DNA of 64,000 bases from Prosopocoilus inquinatus (taxonomy: Eukaryota; Arthropoda; Insecta; Coleoptera; Lucanidae), in contig JAYKNF010000059.1 in NCBI GenBank assembly GCA_036172665.1, positions 1 to 64,000 on the forward strand. Direction: 5' to 3'. Below the pieces are notes generated by a model. That model did not search any database. It saw only the letters and a list, made by a program, of their open reading frames with translations, and was not told where the DNA came from. A program made the position numbers and the translations under genes. Within the stretch, counting starts at the first letter, position 1, and each line of letters opens with the position of its first letter. Shown here piece by piece: positions 25,801 through 40,285 of this stretch.

Positions 25801-27922
25801 TTTTGGACGCAGCAGGAGCTAGAAATAGTTTTAAACGAAACAACACGTATTAGCGTTGTTCCTGTGCTGTATCTAATCGATCCTTACTCATCTATCATCT
25901 TATTTGGCGTTTCGATGGACTCCAGTAGCTCTGATGTGAGATACGACGTTTTCGGACGCAGCAGAAGCTGGAAATAGTTTTAAACGAAACAACACGCATT
26001 AGCGTTGTTCCTGTGATGTATCTAATCGATCCTTACTCATCTATCATGTTATTTGACGTTTCGATGGACTCCAGTAACTCTAATGTGAGAAACGAAATTT
26101 TCGGACGCAGCAGAAGCTGGAAATAGTTTTAAACGAAACAACACGCATTAGCGTTGTTCCTGTGATGTATCTAATCGATCCTTACTCATCTATCATGTTA
26201 TTTGACGTTTGGATGGACTCCAGTAAGTCTGATGTGAGATACAAAGTTTTTGGACGCAGCAGGAGCTGGAAATAGTTTTAAACGAAACAACACGTATTAG
26301 CGTTGTTCCTGTGCTGTATCTAATCGATCCTTACTTATCTATCATGTTATTTGACGTTTCGATGCACTCCAGTAACTCTGATGTGAGATACGAAGTTTTC
26401 GGACGCAGCAGAAGCTGGAAATAGTTTTAAACGAAACAACACGTATTAGCGTTGTTCCTGGGATGTATCTAATCGATCCTTACTCATCTATCATGTTATT
26501 TGACGTTTGGATGGACTCCAGTAACTCTGATGTGAGATACAAAGTTTTTGGACGCAGCAGTAGCTGGAAATAGTTTAGAACGAAAAAACACGTATTAGCG
26601 TTGTTCCTGTGATGTATCTAATCGATCCTTCCTTAGCTACTATGTTATTTGACGTTTCGATGGACTCCAGTAACTCTAATGTGAGATACGAAATTTTCGG
26701 ACGCAGCAGCAGCTGGAAATAGTTTTAAACGAAACAACACATATTAGCGTTGTTCCTGTGATGTACCTAATCGATCCTTACTCATCTATCATGTTATTTG
26801 ACGTTTGGACGGACTCCAGTAACTCTGATGAGAGATACGACGTTTTTGGACGCAGCAGGAGCTGGAAATAGTTTTAAACGAAACAACACGTATTAGCGTT
26901 GTTCCTGTGCTGTATCTAATCAATCCTTACTCATCTATCATGTTATTTGTCGTTTCGATGGACTCCAGTAGCTCTGATGTGAGATACGACGTTTTCGGAC
27001 GCAGCAGAAGCTGGAAATAGTTTTAAACGAAACAACACGCATTAGCGTTGTTCCTGTGATGTATCTAATCGATCCTTACTCATCTAACATGTTATTTGGC
27101 GTTTCGATGGACTCCAGTAACTTTGATGTGAGATACGAAGTTCTCGGACGCAGCTGAAGCTGGAAATTGTTTTAAACGAAACAACACGTATTAGCGTTGT
27201 TCCTGTGATGTATCTAATCGATCCTTACTCATCTATCATGTTATTTGACGTTTGGATGGGCTCCAGTAACTCTGAAGTGAGATACGAAGTTCTCGGACGC
27301 AGCTGAAGCTGGAAATAGTTTTAAACGAAACAACACGCATTAGCGTTGTTCCTGTGATGTATCTAATCGATCCTTACTCATCTATCATGTTATTTGACGT
27401 TTGGATGGACTCCAGTAACTCTGATGTGAGATACGAAATTATCGGACGCAGCAGAAGCTGGAAATAGTTTTAAATGAAACAACACGCATTAGCGTTGTTC
27501 CTGTGATGTATCTAATCGATCCTTACTCACCTATCATGTTATTTGACGTTTGGATGGGCTCCAGTAACTCTGAAGTGAGATACGAAGTTCTCGGACGCAG
27601 CTGAAGCTGGAAATAGTTTTAAACGAAACAACACGCATTAGCGTTGTTCCTGTGATGTATCTAATCGATACTTACTCATCTATCATGTTATTTGACGTTT
27701 CGATGGACTCCAGTAACTCTAATGTGAGAAACGAAATTTTCGGACGCAGCAGAAGCTGGAAATAGTTTTAAACGAAACAACACGCATTAGCGTTGTTCCT
27801 GTGATGTATCTAATCGATCCTTACTCATCTATCATGTTATTTGACGTTTGGATGGACTCCAGTAACTCTGATGTGAGATACGAAATTATCGGACGCAGCA
27901 GAAGCTGGAAATAGTTTTAAAT
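22857..27922 (+). repeat. 34-mer compound HOR with duplicated B C and two E' N sections
   Basis: Order: A B C B C D E' N O P Q R P B C D E' N OF H I J H L M N O P Q R B F J B. Exactly 34 x 149 = 5066 bp. The dimer B C is doubled at 23006-23601. A complete O P Q R run follows the first E' N, then a single extra P (24645, ttggcg with agctttg) leads back to B C D E'. From 25092 the order matches 6622-9449 monomer for monomer. Confidence 0.86.
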
Positions 27923-29412
27923 GAAACAACACGCATTAGCGTTGTTCCTGTGATATATCTAATCGATACTTACTCATCTATCATGTTATTTGGCGTTTCG
28001 ATGGACTCCAGTAGCTCTGATGTGAGATACGACGTTTTCGGACGCAGCAGAAGCTGGAAATAGTTTTAAACGAAACAACACGCATTAGCGTTGTTCCTGT
28101 GATGTATCTAATCGATCCTTACTCATCTATCATGTTATTTGACGTTTGGATGGACTCCAGTAACTCTGATGTGAGATACGAAATTATCGGACGCAGCAGA
28201 AGCTGGAAATAGTTTTAAATGAAACAACACGCATTAGCGTTGTGCCTGTGATGTATCTAATCGATCCTTACTCATCTATCATGTTATTTGACGTTTGGAC
28301 GGACTCCAGTAACTCTGATGTGATATACGACGTTTTTGGACGCAGCAGGAGCTGGAAATAGTTTTAAACGAAACAACACGTATTAGCGTTGTTCCTGTGC
28401 TGTATCTAATCAATCCTTACTCATCTATCATGTTATTTGTCGTTTCGATGGACTCCAGTAGCTCTGATGTGAGATACGACGTTTTCGGACGCAGCAGAAG
28501 CTGGAAATAGTTTTAAACGAAACAACACGCATTAGCGTTGTTCCTGTGATGTATCTAATCGATCCTTACTCATCTAACATGTTATTTGGCGTTTCGATGG
28601 ACTCCAGTAACTTTGATGTGAGATACGAAGTTCTCGGACGCAGCTGAAGCTGGAAATTGTTTTAAACGAAACAACACGTATTAGCGTTGTTCCTGTGATG
28701 TATCTAATCGATCCTTACTCATCTATCATGTTATTTGACGTTTGGATGGGCTCCAGTAACTCTGAAGTGAGATACGAAGTTCTCGGACGCAGCTGAAGCT
28801 GGAAATAGTTTTAAACGAAACAACACGCATTAGCGTTGTTCCTGTGATGTATCTAATCGATCCTTACTCATCTATCATGTTATTTGACGTTTGGATGGAC
28901 TCCAGTAACTCTGATGTGAGATACGAAATTATCGGACGCAGCAGAAGCTGGAAATAGTTTTAAATGAAACAACACGCATTAGCGTTGTTCCTGTGATGTA
29001 TCTAATCGATCCTTACTCACCTATCATGTTATTTGACGTTTGGATGGGCTCCAGTAACTCTGAAGTGAGATACGAAGTTCTCGGACGCAGCTGAAGCTGG
29101 AAATAGTTTTAAACGAAACAACACGCATTAGCGTTGTTCCTGTGATGTATCTAATCGATACTTACTCATCTATCATGTTATTTGACGTTTCGATGGACTC
29201 CAGTAACTCTAATGTGAGAAACGAAATTTTCGGACGCAGCAGAAGCTGGAAATAGTTTTAAACGAAACAACACGCATTAGCGTTGTTCCTGTGATGTATC
29301 TAATCGATCCTTACTCATCTATCATGTTATTTGACGTTTGGATGGACTCCAGTAACTCTGATGTGAGATACGAAATTATCGGACGCAGCAGAAGCTGGAA
29401 ATAGTTTTAAAT
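27923..29412 (+). repeat. 10-mer insertion: A B CO P Q R B F J B
   Basis: Exactly 1490 bp, present between two regions that are adjacent in the corresponding segment at 6.6-13.2 kb. It repeats the end of the previous unit (P Q R B F J B) and the start of the next (A B C), joined through a C/O mosaic at 28221. A tandem duplication by unequal exchange explains it without further assumptions. A at 27923 carries gtgatatatc. Confidence 0.85.
28221..28369 (+). repeat. CO mosaic monomer with alternating tracts
   Basis: Going 5' to 3': offset 24g is type C; 77-80 (tttggacgg) with 87c is type O; 101-104 (tgatata) is type C; 111-116 (cgtttt) is type O. Two parental types alternate at least three times within 149 bp, which a single crossover cannot produce. 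Short-tract gene conversion or mismatch repair of a heteroduplex would. Confidence 0.75.
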
Positions 29413-32094
29413 GAAACAACACGCATTAGCGTTGTTCCTGTGATGTATCTAATCGATACTTACTCATCTATCATGTTATTTGGCGTTTCGATGGACTCCA
29501 GTAGCTCTGATGTGAGATACGACGTTTTCGGACGCAGCAGAAGCTGGAAATAGTTTTAAACGAAACAACACGCATTAGCGTTGTTCCTGTGATGTATCTA
29601 ATCGATCCTTACTCATCTATCATGTTATTTGACGTTTGGATGGACTCCAGTAACTCTGATGTGAGATACGAAATTATCGGACGCAGCAGAAGCTGGAAAT
29701 AGTTTTAAATGAAACAACACGCATTAGCGTTGTGCCTGTGATGTATCTAATCGATCCTTACTCATCTATCATGTTATTTGACGTTTCGATGGACTCTAGT
29801 AACTCTGATGTGATATACGAAGTTTTTGGACGCAGCAGGAGCTAGAAATAGTTTTAAACGAAACAACACGTATTAGCGTTGTTCCTGTGATGTATCTAAT
29901 CGATCCTTACTCATCTATCATGTTATTTGACGTTTGGATGGACTCCAGTATCTCTGATGTGAGATACGAAATTTTCGGACGCAGCAGAAGCTGGTAATAG
30001 TTTTAAACGAAACAACACGCATTAGCGTTGTTCCTGTGATGTATCTAAACAATCCTTACTTATCTAACATGTTATTTGACGTTTGGATGGACTCCAGTAA
30101 GTCTGATGTGAGATACAAAGTTTTTGGACGCAGCAGGAGCTGGAAATAGTTTTAAACGAAACAACACGTATTAGCGTTGTTCCTGTGATGTATCTAATCG
30201 ATCCTTACTCACCTATCATGTTATTTGACGATTGGATGGGCTCCAGTAACTCTGAAGTGAGATACGAAGTTCTCGGACGCAGCTGAAGCTGGAAATAGTT
30301 TTAAACGAAACAACACGCATTAGCGTTGTTCCTGTGATGTATCTAATCGATACTTACTCATCTATCATGTTATTTGGCGTTTCGATGGACTCCAGTAACT
30401 CTAATATGAGAAACGAAATTTTCGGACGCAGCAGAAGCTGGAAATAGTTTTAAACGAAACAACACGCATTAGCGTTGTTCCTGTGATGTATCTAATCGAT
30501 CCTTACTCATCTATCATGTTATTTGACGTTTGGATGGACTCCAGTAAGTCTGATGTGAGATACAAAGTTTTTGGACGCAGCAGGAGCTAGAAATAGTTTT
30601 AAACGAAACAACACGTATTAGCGTTGTTCCTGTGCTGTATCTAATCGATCCTTACTCATCTATCATCTTATTTGGCGTTTCGATGGACTCCAGTAGCTCT
30701 GATGTGAGATACGACGTTTTCGGACGCAGCAGAAGCTGGAAATAGTTTTAAACGAAACAACACGCATTAGCGTTGTTCCTGTGATGTATCTAATCGATAC
30801 TTACTCATCTATCATGTTATTTGACGTTTCGATGGACTCCAGTAACTCTAATGTGAGAAACGAAATTTTCGGACGCAGCAGAAGCTGGAAATAGTTTTAA
30901 ACGAAACAACACGTATTAGCGTTGTTCCTGGGATGTATCTAATCGATCCTTACTCATCTATCATGTTATTTGACGTTTGGATGGACTCCAGTAACTCTGA
31001 TGTGAGATACAAAGTTTTTGGACGCAGCAGGAGCTGGAAATAGTTTTAAACGAAACAACACGTTTTAGCGTGGTTCCTGTGCTGTATCTAATCGATCCTT
31101 ACTCATCTATCATGTTATTTGACGTTTCGATGGACTCTAGTAACTCTGATGTGATATACGAAGTTTTTGGACGCAGCAGGAGCTAGAAATAGTTTTAAAC
31201 GAAACAACACGTATTAGCGTTGTTCCTGTGATGTATCTAATCGATCCTTACTCATCTATCATGTTATTTGACGTTTGGATGGACTCCAGTATCTCTGATG
31301 TGAGATACAAAATTTTCGGACGCAGCAGAAGCTGGTAATAGTTTTAAACGAAACAACACGCATTAGCGTTGTTCCTGTGATGTATCTAAACAATCCTTAC
31401 TTATCTAACATGTTATTTGACGTTTGGATGGACTCCAGTAAGTCTGATGTGAGATACAAAGTTTTTGGACGCAGCAGGAGCTGGAAATAGTTTTAAACGA
31501 AACAACACGTATTAGCGTTGTTCCTGTGATGTATCTAATCGATCCTTACTCACCTATCATGTTATTTGACGTTTGGATGGGCTCCAGTAACTCTGAAGTG
31601 AGATACGAAGTTCTCGGACGCAGCTGAAGCTGGAAATAGTTTTAAACGAAACAACACGCATTAGCGTTGTTCCTGTGATGTATCTAATCGATCCTTACTC
31701 ACCTATCATGTTATTTGACGTTTGGATGGGCTCCAGTAACTCTGAAGTGAGATACGAAGTTCTCGGACGCAGCTGAAGCTGGAAATAGTTTTAAACGAAA
31801 CAACACGCATTAGCGTTGTTCCTGTGATGTATCTAATCGATACTTACTCATCTATCATGTTATTTGACGTTTCGATGGACTCCAGTAACTCTAATGTGAG
31901 AAACGAAATTTTCGGACGCAGCAGAAGCTGGAAATAGTTTTAAACGAAACAACACGCATTAGCGTTGTTCCTGTGATGTATCTAATCGATCCTTACTCAT
32001 CTATCATGTTATTTGACGTTTGGATGGACTCCAGTAACTCTGATGTGAGATACGAAATTATCGGACGCAGCAGAAGCTGGAAATAGTTTTAAAT
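29413..32094 (+). repeat. 18-mer HOR: A B C D E F G H I J K C D E F F J B (copy of 9450-12131)
   Basis: Exactly 2682 bp, at a fixed offset of 19963 bp from the 18-mer at 9450. Order and private marks (gacgattgg in F, caaaattttc in D) agree. By eye only a handful of base differences separate the two, the clearest being cgttttagcgtggttcc at 31052. The correspondence extends to both sides, from about 28221 to 33137. Confidence 0.9.
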
Positions 32095-35000
32095 GAAACA
32101 ACACGCATTAGCGTTGTTCCTGTGATGTATCTAATCGATACTTACTCATCTATCATGTTATTTGGCGTTTCGATGGACTCCAGTAGCTCTGATGTGAGAT
32201 ACGACGTTTTCGGACGCAGCAGAAGCTGGAAATAGTTTTAAACGAAACAACACGCATTAGCGTTGTTCCTGTGATGTATCTAATCGATCCTTACTCATCT
32301 ATCATGTTATTTGACGTTTGGATGGACTCCAGTAACTCTGATGTGAGATACGAAATTATCGGACGCAGCAGAAGCTGGAAATAGTTTTAAATGAAACAAC
32401 ACGCATTAGCGTTGTGCCTGTGATGTATCTAATCGATCCTTACTCATCTATCATGTTATTTGACGTTTCGATGGACTCTAGTAACTCTGATGTGATATAC
32501 GAAGTTTTTGGACGCAGCAGAAGCTAGAAATAGTTTTAAACGAAACAACACGTATTAGCGTTGTTCCTGTGATGTATCTAATCGATCCTTACTCATCTAT
32601 CATGTTATTTGACGTTTGGATGGACTCCAGTATCTCTGATGTGAGATACGAAATTTTCGGACGCAGCAGAAGCTGGTAATAGTTTTAAACGAAACAACAC
32701 GCATTAGCGTTGTTCCTGTGATGTATCTAAACAATCCTTACTTATCTAACATGTTATTTGACGTTTGGATGGACTCCAGTAAGTCTGATGTGAGATACAA
32801 AGTTTTTGGACGCAGCAGGAGCTGGAAATAGTTTTAAACGAAACAACACGTATTAGCGTTGTTCCTGTGATGTATCTAATCGATCCTTACTCACCTATCA
32901 TGTTATTTGACGTTTGGATGGGCTCCAGTAACTCTGAAGTGAGATACGAAGTTCTCGGACGCAGCTGAAGCTGGAAATAGTTTTAAACGAAACAACACGC
33001 ATTAGCGTTGTTCCTGTGATGTATCTAATCGATACTTACTCATCTATCATGTTATTTGGCGTTTCGATGGACTCCAGTAACTCTAATATGAGAAACGAAA
33101 TTTTCGGACGCAGCAGAAGCTGGAAATAGTTTTAAACGAAACAACACGCATTAGCGTTGTTCCTGTGATGTATCTAATCGATCCTTACTCATCTATCATG
33201 TTATTTGACGTTTGGATGGACTCCAGTAACTCTGATGTGAGATACGAAATTATCGGACGCAGCAGAAGCTGGAAATAGTTTTAAACGAAACAACACGCAT
33301 TAGCGTTGTTCCTGTGATGTATCTAATCGATCCTTACTCATCTATCATGTTATTTGACGTTTGGATGGACTCCAGTAACTCTGATGTGAGATACGAAATT
33401 ATCGGACGCAGCAGAAGCTGGAAATAGTTTTAAATGAAGCAACACGCATTAGCGTTGTTCCTGTGATGTATCTAATCGATCCTTACTCATCTAACATGTT
33501 ATTTGGCGTTTCGATGGACTCCAGTAACTTTGATGTGAGATACGAAGTTCTCGGACGCAGCTGAAGCTGGAAATTGTTTTAAACGAAACAACACGTATTA
33601 GCGTTGTTCCTGTGATGTATCTAATCGATCCTTACTCATCTATCATGTTATTTGACGTTTGGATGGGCTCCAGTAACTCTGAAGTGAGATACGAAGTTCT
33701 CGGACGCAGCTGAAGCTGGAAATAGTTTTAAACGAAACAACACGCATTAGCGTTGTTCCTGTGATGTATCTAATCGATCCTTACTCACCTATCATGTTAT
33801 TTGACGTTTGGATGGGCTCCAGTAACTCTGAAGTGAGATACGAAGTTCTCGGACGCAGCTGAAGCTGGAAATAGTTTTAAACGAAACAACACGCATTAGC
33901 GTTGTTCCTGTGATGTATCTAATCGATACTTACTCATCTATCATGTTATTTGACGTTTCGATGGACTCCAGTAACTCTAATGTGAGAAACGAAATTTTCG
34001 GACGCAGCAGAAGCTGGAAATAGTTTTAAACGAAACAACACGTATTAGCGTTGTTCCTGGGATGTATCTAATCGATCCTTACTCATCTATCATGTTATTT
34101 GACGTTCGGATGGACTCCAGTAACTCTGATGTGAGATACAAAGTTTTTGGACGCAGCAGTAGCTGGAAATAGTTTAGAACGAAAAAACACGTATTAGCGT
34201 TGTTCCTGTGATGTATCTAATCGATCCTTACTTAGCTACTATGTTATTTGACGTTTCGATGGACTCCAGTAACTCTAATGTGAGATACGAAATTTTCGGA
34301 CGCAGCAGCAGCTGGAAATAGTTTTAAACGAAACAACACATATTAGCGTTGTTCCTGTGATGTAACTAATCGATCCTTACTCATCTATCATGTTATTTGA
34401 CGTTTGGACGGACTCCAGTAACTCTGATGAGAGATACGACGTTTTTGGACGCAGCAGGAGCTGGAAATAGTTTTAAACGAAACAACACGTATTAGCGTTG
34501 TTCCTGTGCTGTATCTAATCAATCCTTACTCATCTATCATGTTATTTGTCGTTTCGATGGACTCCAGTAGCTCTGATGTGAGATACGACGTTTTCGGACG
34601 CAGCAGAAGCTGGAAATAGTTTTAAACGAAACAACACGCATTAGCGTTGTTCCTGTGTTGTATCTAATCGATCCTTACTCATCTAACATGTTATTTGGCG
34701 TTTCGATGGACTCCAGTAACTTTGATGTGAGATACGAAGTTCTCGGACGCAGCTGAAGCTGGAAATAGTTTTAAACGAAACAACACGTACTAGCGTTGTT
34801 CCTGTGATGTATCTAATCGATCCTTACTCATCTATCATGTTATTTGACGTTTGGATGGGCTCCAGTAACTCTGAAGTGAGATACGAAGTTCTCGGACGCA
34901 GCTGAAGCTGGAAATAGTTTTAAACGAAACAACACGCATTAGCGTTGTTCCTGTGATGTATCTAATGGATCCTTACTCATCTATCATGTTATTTGACGTT

Positions 35001-37455
35001 TGGATGGACTCCAGTAACTCTGATGTGAGATACGAAATTATCGGACGCAGCAGAAGCTGGAAATAGTTTTAAATGAAACAACACGCATTAGCGTTGTTCC
35101 TGTGATGTATCTAATCGATACTTACTCATCTATCATGTTATTTGACGTTTCGATGGACTCCAGTAACTCTAATGTGAGAAACGAAATTTTCGGACGCAGC
35201 AGAAGCTGGAAATAGTTTTAAACGAAACAACACGCATTAGCGTTGTTCCTGTGATGTATCTAATCGATCCTTACTCATCTATCATGTTATTTGACGTTTG
35301 GATGGACTCCAGTAAGTCTGATGTGAGATACAAAGTTTTTGGACGCAGCAGGAGCTGGAAATAGTTTTAAACGAAACAACACGCATTAGCGTTGTTCCTG
35401 TGATGTATCTAATCGATACTTACTCATCTATCATGTTATTTGACGTTTCGATGGACTCCAGTAACTCTAATGTGAGAAACGAAATTTTCGGACGCAGCAG
35501 AAGCTGGAAATAGTTTTAAACGAAACAACACGCATTAGCGTTGTTCCTGTGATGTATCTAATCGATCCTTACTCATCTATCATGTTATTTGACGTTTGGA
35601 TGGACTCCAGTAAGTCTGATGTGAGATACAAAGTTTTTGGACGCAGCAGGAGCTGGAAATAGTTTTAAACGAAACAACACGTATTAGCGTTGTTCCTGTG
35701 CTGTATCTAATCGATCCTTACTTATCTATCATGTTATTTGACGTTTGGATGGACTCCAGTAAGTCTGATGTGAGATACAAAGTTTTTGGACGCAGCAGGA
35801 GCTGGAAATAGTTTTAAACGAAACAACACGTATTAGCGTTGTTCCTGTGCTGTATCTAATCGATCCTTACTTATCTATCATGTTATTTGACGTTTCGATG
35901 CACTCCAGTAACTCTGATGTGAGATACGAAGTTTTCGGACGCAGCAGAAGCTGGAAATAGTTTTAAACGAAACAACACGTATTAGCGTTGTTCCTGGGAT
36001 GTATCTAATCGATCCTTACTCATCTATCATGTTATTTGACGTTTGGATGGACTCCAGTAACTCTGATGTGAGATACAAAGTTTTTGGACGCAGCAGTAGC
36101 TGGAAATAGTTTAGAACGAAAAAACACGTATTAGCGTTGTTCCTGTGATGTATCTAATCGATCCTTACTTAGCTACTATGTTATTTGACGTTTCGATGGA
36201 CTCCAGTAACTCTAATGTGAGATACGAAATTTTCGGACGCAGCAGCAGCTGGAAATAGTTTTAAACGAAACAACACATATTAGCGTTGTTCCTGTGATGT
36301 AACTAATCGATCCTTACTCATCTATCATGTTATTTGACGTTTGGACGGACTCCAGTAACTCTGATGAGAGATACGACGTTTTTGGACGCAGCAGAAGCTG
36401 GAAATAGTTTTAAACGAAACAACACGTATTAGCGTTGTTCCTGTGCTGTATCTAATCAATCCTTACTCATCTATCATGTTATTTGTCGTTTCGATGGACT
36501 CCAGTAGCTCTGATGTGAGATACGACGTTTTCGGACGCAGCAGAAGCTGGAAATAGTTTTAAACGAAACAACACGCATTAGCGTTGTTCCTGTGATGTAT
36601 CTAATCGATCCTTACTCATCTAACATGTTATTTGGCGTTTCGATGGACTCCAGTAACTTTGATGTGAGATACGAAGTTCTCGGACGCAGCTGAAGCTGGA
36701 AATTGTTTTAAACGAAACACGTATTAGCGTTGTTCCTGTGATGTATCTAATCGATCCTTACTCATCTATCATGTTATTTGACGTTTGGATGGGCTCCAGT
36801 AACTCTGAAGTGAGATACGAAGTTCTCGGACGCAGCTGAAGCTGGAAATAGTTTTAAACGAAACAACACGCATTAGCGTTGTTCCTGTGATGTATCTAAT
36901 CGATCCTTACTCATCTATCATGTTATTTGACGTTTGGATGGACTCCAGTAACTCTGATGTGAGATACGAAATTATCGGACGCAGCAGAAGCTGGAAATAG
37001 TTTTAAATGAAACAACACGCATTAGCGTTGTTCCTGTGATGTATCTAATCGATCCTTACTCACCTATCATGTTATTTGACGTTTGGATGATCTCCAGTAA
37101 CTCTGAAGTGAGATACGAAGTTCTCGGACGCAGCTGAAGCTGGAAATAGTTTTAAACGAAACAACACGCATTAGCGTTGTTCCTGTGATGTATCTAATCG
37201 ATACTTACTCATCTATCATGTTATTTGACGTTTCGATGGACTCCAGTAACTCTAATGTGAGAAACGAAATTTTCGGACGCAGCAGAAGCTGGAAATAGTT
37301 TTAAACGAAACAACACGCATTAGCGTTGTTCCTGTGATGTATCTAATCGATCCTTACTCATCTATCATGTTATTTGACGTTTGGATGGACTCCAGTAACT
37401 CTGATGTGAGATACGAAATTATCGGACGCAGCAGAAGCTGGAAATAGTTTTAAAT
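32095..37455 (+). repeat. 36-mer compound HOR
   Basis: Order: A B C D E F G B B Q R F J M N O P Q R B J H J H LH L M N O P Q R B F J B. 36 x 149 minus 3 bp (R at 36714). It begins like 12132-13174, then leaves that order after G (32989) for B B Q R F J M, where the first copy has a longer H I J K I L run. From M (34032) it matches 16751 onward, with one extra J at 35075. Q at 33436 begins gaagcaacac, shared only with 39541. Confidence 0.86.
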
Positions 37456-40285
37456 GAAACAACACGCATTAGCGTTGTTCCTGTGATGTATCTAATCGAT
37501 ACTTACTCATCTATCATGTTATTTGGCGTTTCGATGGACTCCAGTAGCTCTGATGTGAGATACGACGTTTTCGGACGCAGCAGAAGCTGGAAATAGTTTT
37601 AAACGAAACAACACGCATTAGCGTTGTTCCTGTGATGTATCTAATCGATCCTTACTCATCTATCATGTTATTTGACGTTTGGATGGACTCCAGTAACTCT
37701 GATGTGAGATACGAAATTATCGGACGCAGCAGAAGCTGGAAATAGTTTTAAATGAAACAACACGCATTAGCGTTGTGCCTGTGATGTATCTAATCGATCC
37801 TTACTCATCTATCATGTTATTTGACGTTTCGATGGACTCTAGTAACTCTGATGTGATATACGAAGTTTTTGGACGCAGCAGGAGCTAGAAATAGTTTTAA
37901 ACGAAACAACACGTATTAGCGTTGTTCCTGTGATGTATCTAATCGATCCTTACTCATCTATCATGTTATTTGACGTTTGGATGGACTCCAGTATCTCTGA
38001 TGTGAGATACGAAATTTTCGGACGCAGCAGAAGCTGGTAATAGTTTTAAACGAAACAACACGCATTAGCGTTGTTCCTGTGATGTATCTAAACAATCCTT
38101 ACTTATCTAACATGTTATTTGACGTTTGGATGGACTCCAGTAAGTCTGATGTGAGATACAAAGTTTTTGGACGCAGCAGTAGCTGGAAATAGTTTAGAAC
38201 GAAAAAGCACGTATTAGCGTTGTTCCTGTGATGTATCTAATCGATCCTTACTTAGCTACTATGTTATTTGACGTTTCGATGGACTCCAGTAACTCTAATG
38301 TGAGATACGAAATTTTCGGACGCAGCAGCAGCTGGAAATAGTTTTAAACGAAACAACACATATTAGCGTTGTTCCTGTGATGTAACTAATCGATCCTTAC
38401 TCACCTATCATGTTATTTGACGTTTGGATGGGCTCCAGTAACTCTGAAGTGAGATACGAAGTTCTCGGACGCAGCTGAAGCTGGAAATAGTTTTAAACGA
38501 AACAACACGCATTAGCGTTGTTCCTGTGATGTATCTAATCGATCCTTACTCATCTATCATGTTATTTGACGTTTGGATGGACTCCAGTAAGTCTGATGTG
38601 AGATACAAAGTTTTTGGACGCAGCAGGAGCTAGAAATAGTTTTAAACGAAACAACACGTATTAGCGTTGTTCCTGTGCTGTATCTAATCGATCCTTACTC
38701 ATCTATCATCTTATTTGGCGTTTCGATGGACTCCAGTAGCTCTGATGTGAGAAACGAAATTTTCGGACGCAGCAGAAGCTGGAAATAGTTTTAAACGAAA
38801 CAACACGCATTAGCGTTGTTCCTGTGATGTATCTAATCGATCCTTACTCATCTATCATGTTATTTGACGTTTGGATGGACTCCAGTAACTCTGATGTGAG
38901 ATACGAAATTATCGGACGCAGCAGAAGCTGGAAATAGTTTTAAATGAAACAACACGCATTAGCGTTGTTCCTGTGATGTATCTAATCGATCCTTACTCAC
39001 CTATCATGTTATTTGACGTTTGGATGGGCTCCAGTAACTCTGAAGTGAGATACGAAGTTCCGGACGCAGCTGAAGCTGGAAATAGTTTTAAACGAAACAA
39101 CACGCATTAGCGTTGTTCCTGTGATGTATCTAATCGATACTTACTCATCTATCATGTTATTTGACGTTTCGATGGACTCCAGTAACTCTAATGTGAGAAA
39201 CGAAATTTTCGGACGCAGCAGAAGCTGGAAATAGTTTTAAACGAAACAACACGCATTAGCGTTGTTCCTGTGATGTATCTAATCGATCCTTACTCATCTA
39301 TCATGTTATTTGACGTTTGGATGGACTCCAGTAACTCTGATGTGAGATACGAAATTATCGGACGCAGCAGTAGCTGGAAATAGTTTAGAACGAAAAAGCA
39401 CGTATTAGCGTTGTTCCTGTGATGTATCTAATCGATCCTTACTTAGCTACTATGTTATTTGACGTTTCGATGGACTCCAGTAACTCTGATGTGAGATACG
39501 AAATTATCGGACGCAGCAGAAGCTGGAAATAGTTTTAAATGAAGCAACACGCATTAGCGTTGTTCCTGTGATGTATCTAATCGATCCTTACTCATCTAAC
39601 ATGTTATTTGGCGTTTCGATGGACTCCAGTAACTTTGATGTGAGATACGAAGTTCTCGGACGCAGCTGAAGCTGGAAATTGTTTTAAACGAAACAACACG
39701 TATTAGCGTTGTTCCTGTGATGTATCTAATCGATCCTTACTCATCTATCATGTTATTTGACGTTTGGATGGGCTCCAGTAACTCTGAAGTGAGATACGAA
39801 GTTCTCGGACGCAGCTGAAGCTGGAAATAGTTTTAAACGAAACAACACGCATTAGCGTTGTTCCTGTGATGTATCTAATCGATCCTTACTCACCTATCAT
39901 GTTATTTGACGTTTGGATGGGCTCCAGTAACTCTGAAGTGAGATACGAAGTTCTCGGACGCAGCTGAAGCTGGAAATAGTTTTAAACGAAACAACACGCA
40001 TTAGCGTTGTTCCTGTGATGTATCTAATCGATACTTACTCATCTATCATGTTATTTGACGTTTCGATGGACTCCAGTAACTCTAATGTGAGAAACGAAAT
40101 TTTCGGACGCAGCAGAAGCTGGAAATAGTTTTAAACGAAACAACACGCATTAGCGTTGTTCCTGTGATGTATCTAATCGATCCTTACTCATCTATCATGT
40201 TATTTGACGTTTGGATGGACTCCAGTAACTCTGATGTGAGATACGAAATTATCGGACGCAGCAGAAGCTGGAAATAGTTTTAAAT
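37456..40285 (+). repeat. 19-mer HOR variant: A B C D E' N OF H IJ B F J BM NB Q R F J B
   Basis: 19 monomers minus 1 bp, missing from F at 38946 (gttccgg). Relative to 20026-22856 it gains H (38499) and replaces B B by two consecutive hybrids, BM (39243, aattat then cagtagctgg and gtttagaac) and NB (39392, gaaaaagcac and cttagctac then ctctgatg and aattat). The adjacent reciprocal-looking fusions show B-to-M-N-to-B insertion of an M/N junction inside a B pair. Confidence 0.84.

Noticed and set aside
27923..29412. Assembly artefact as sole explanation of the 10-monomer duplication
   Set aside because: Cannot be excluded without reads, but the join is a mosaic monomer not found elsewhere rather than a perfect overlap, which favours a real event.
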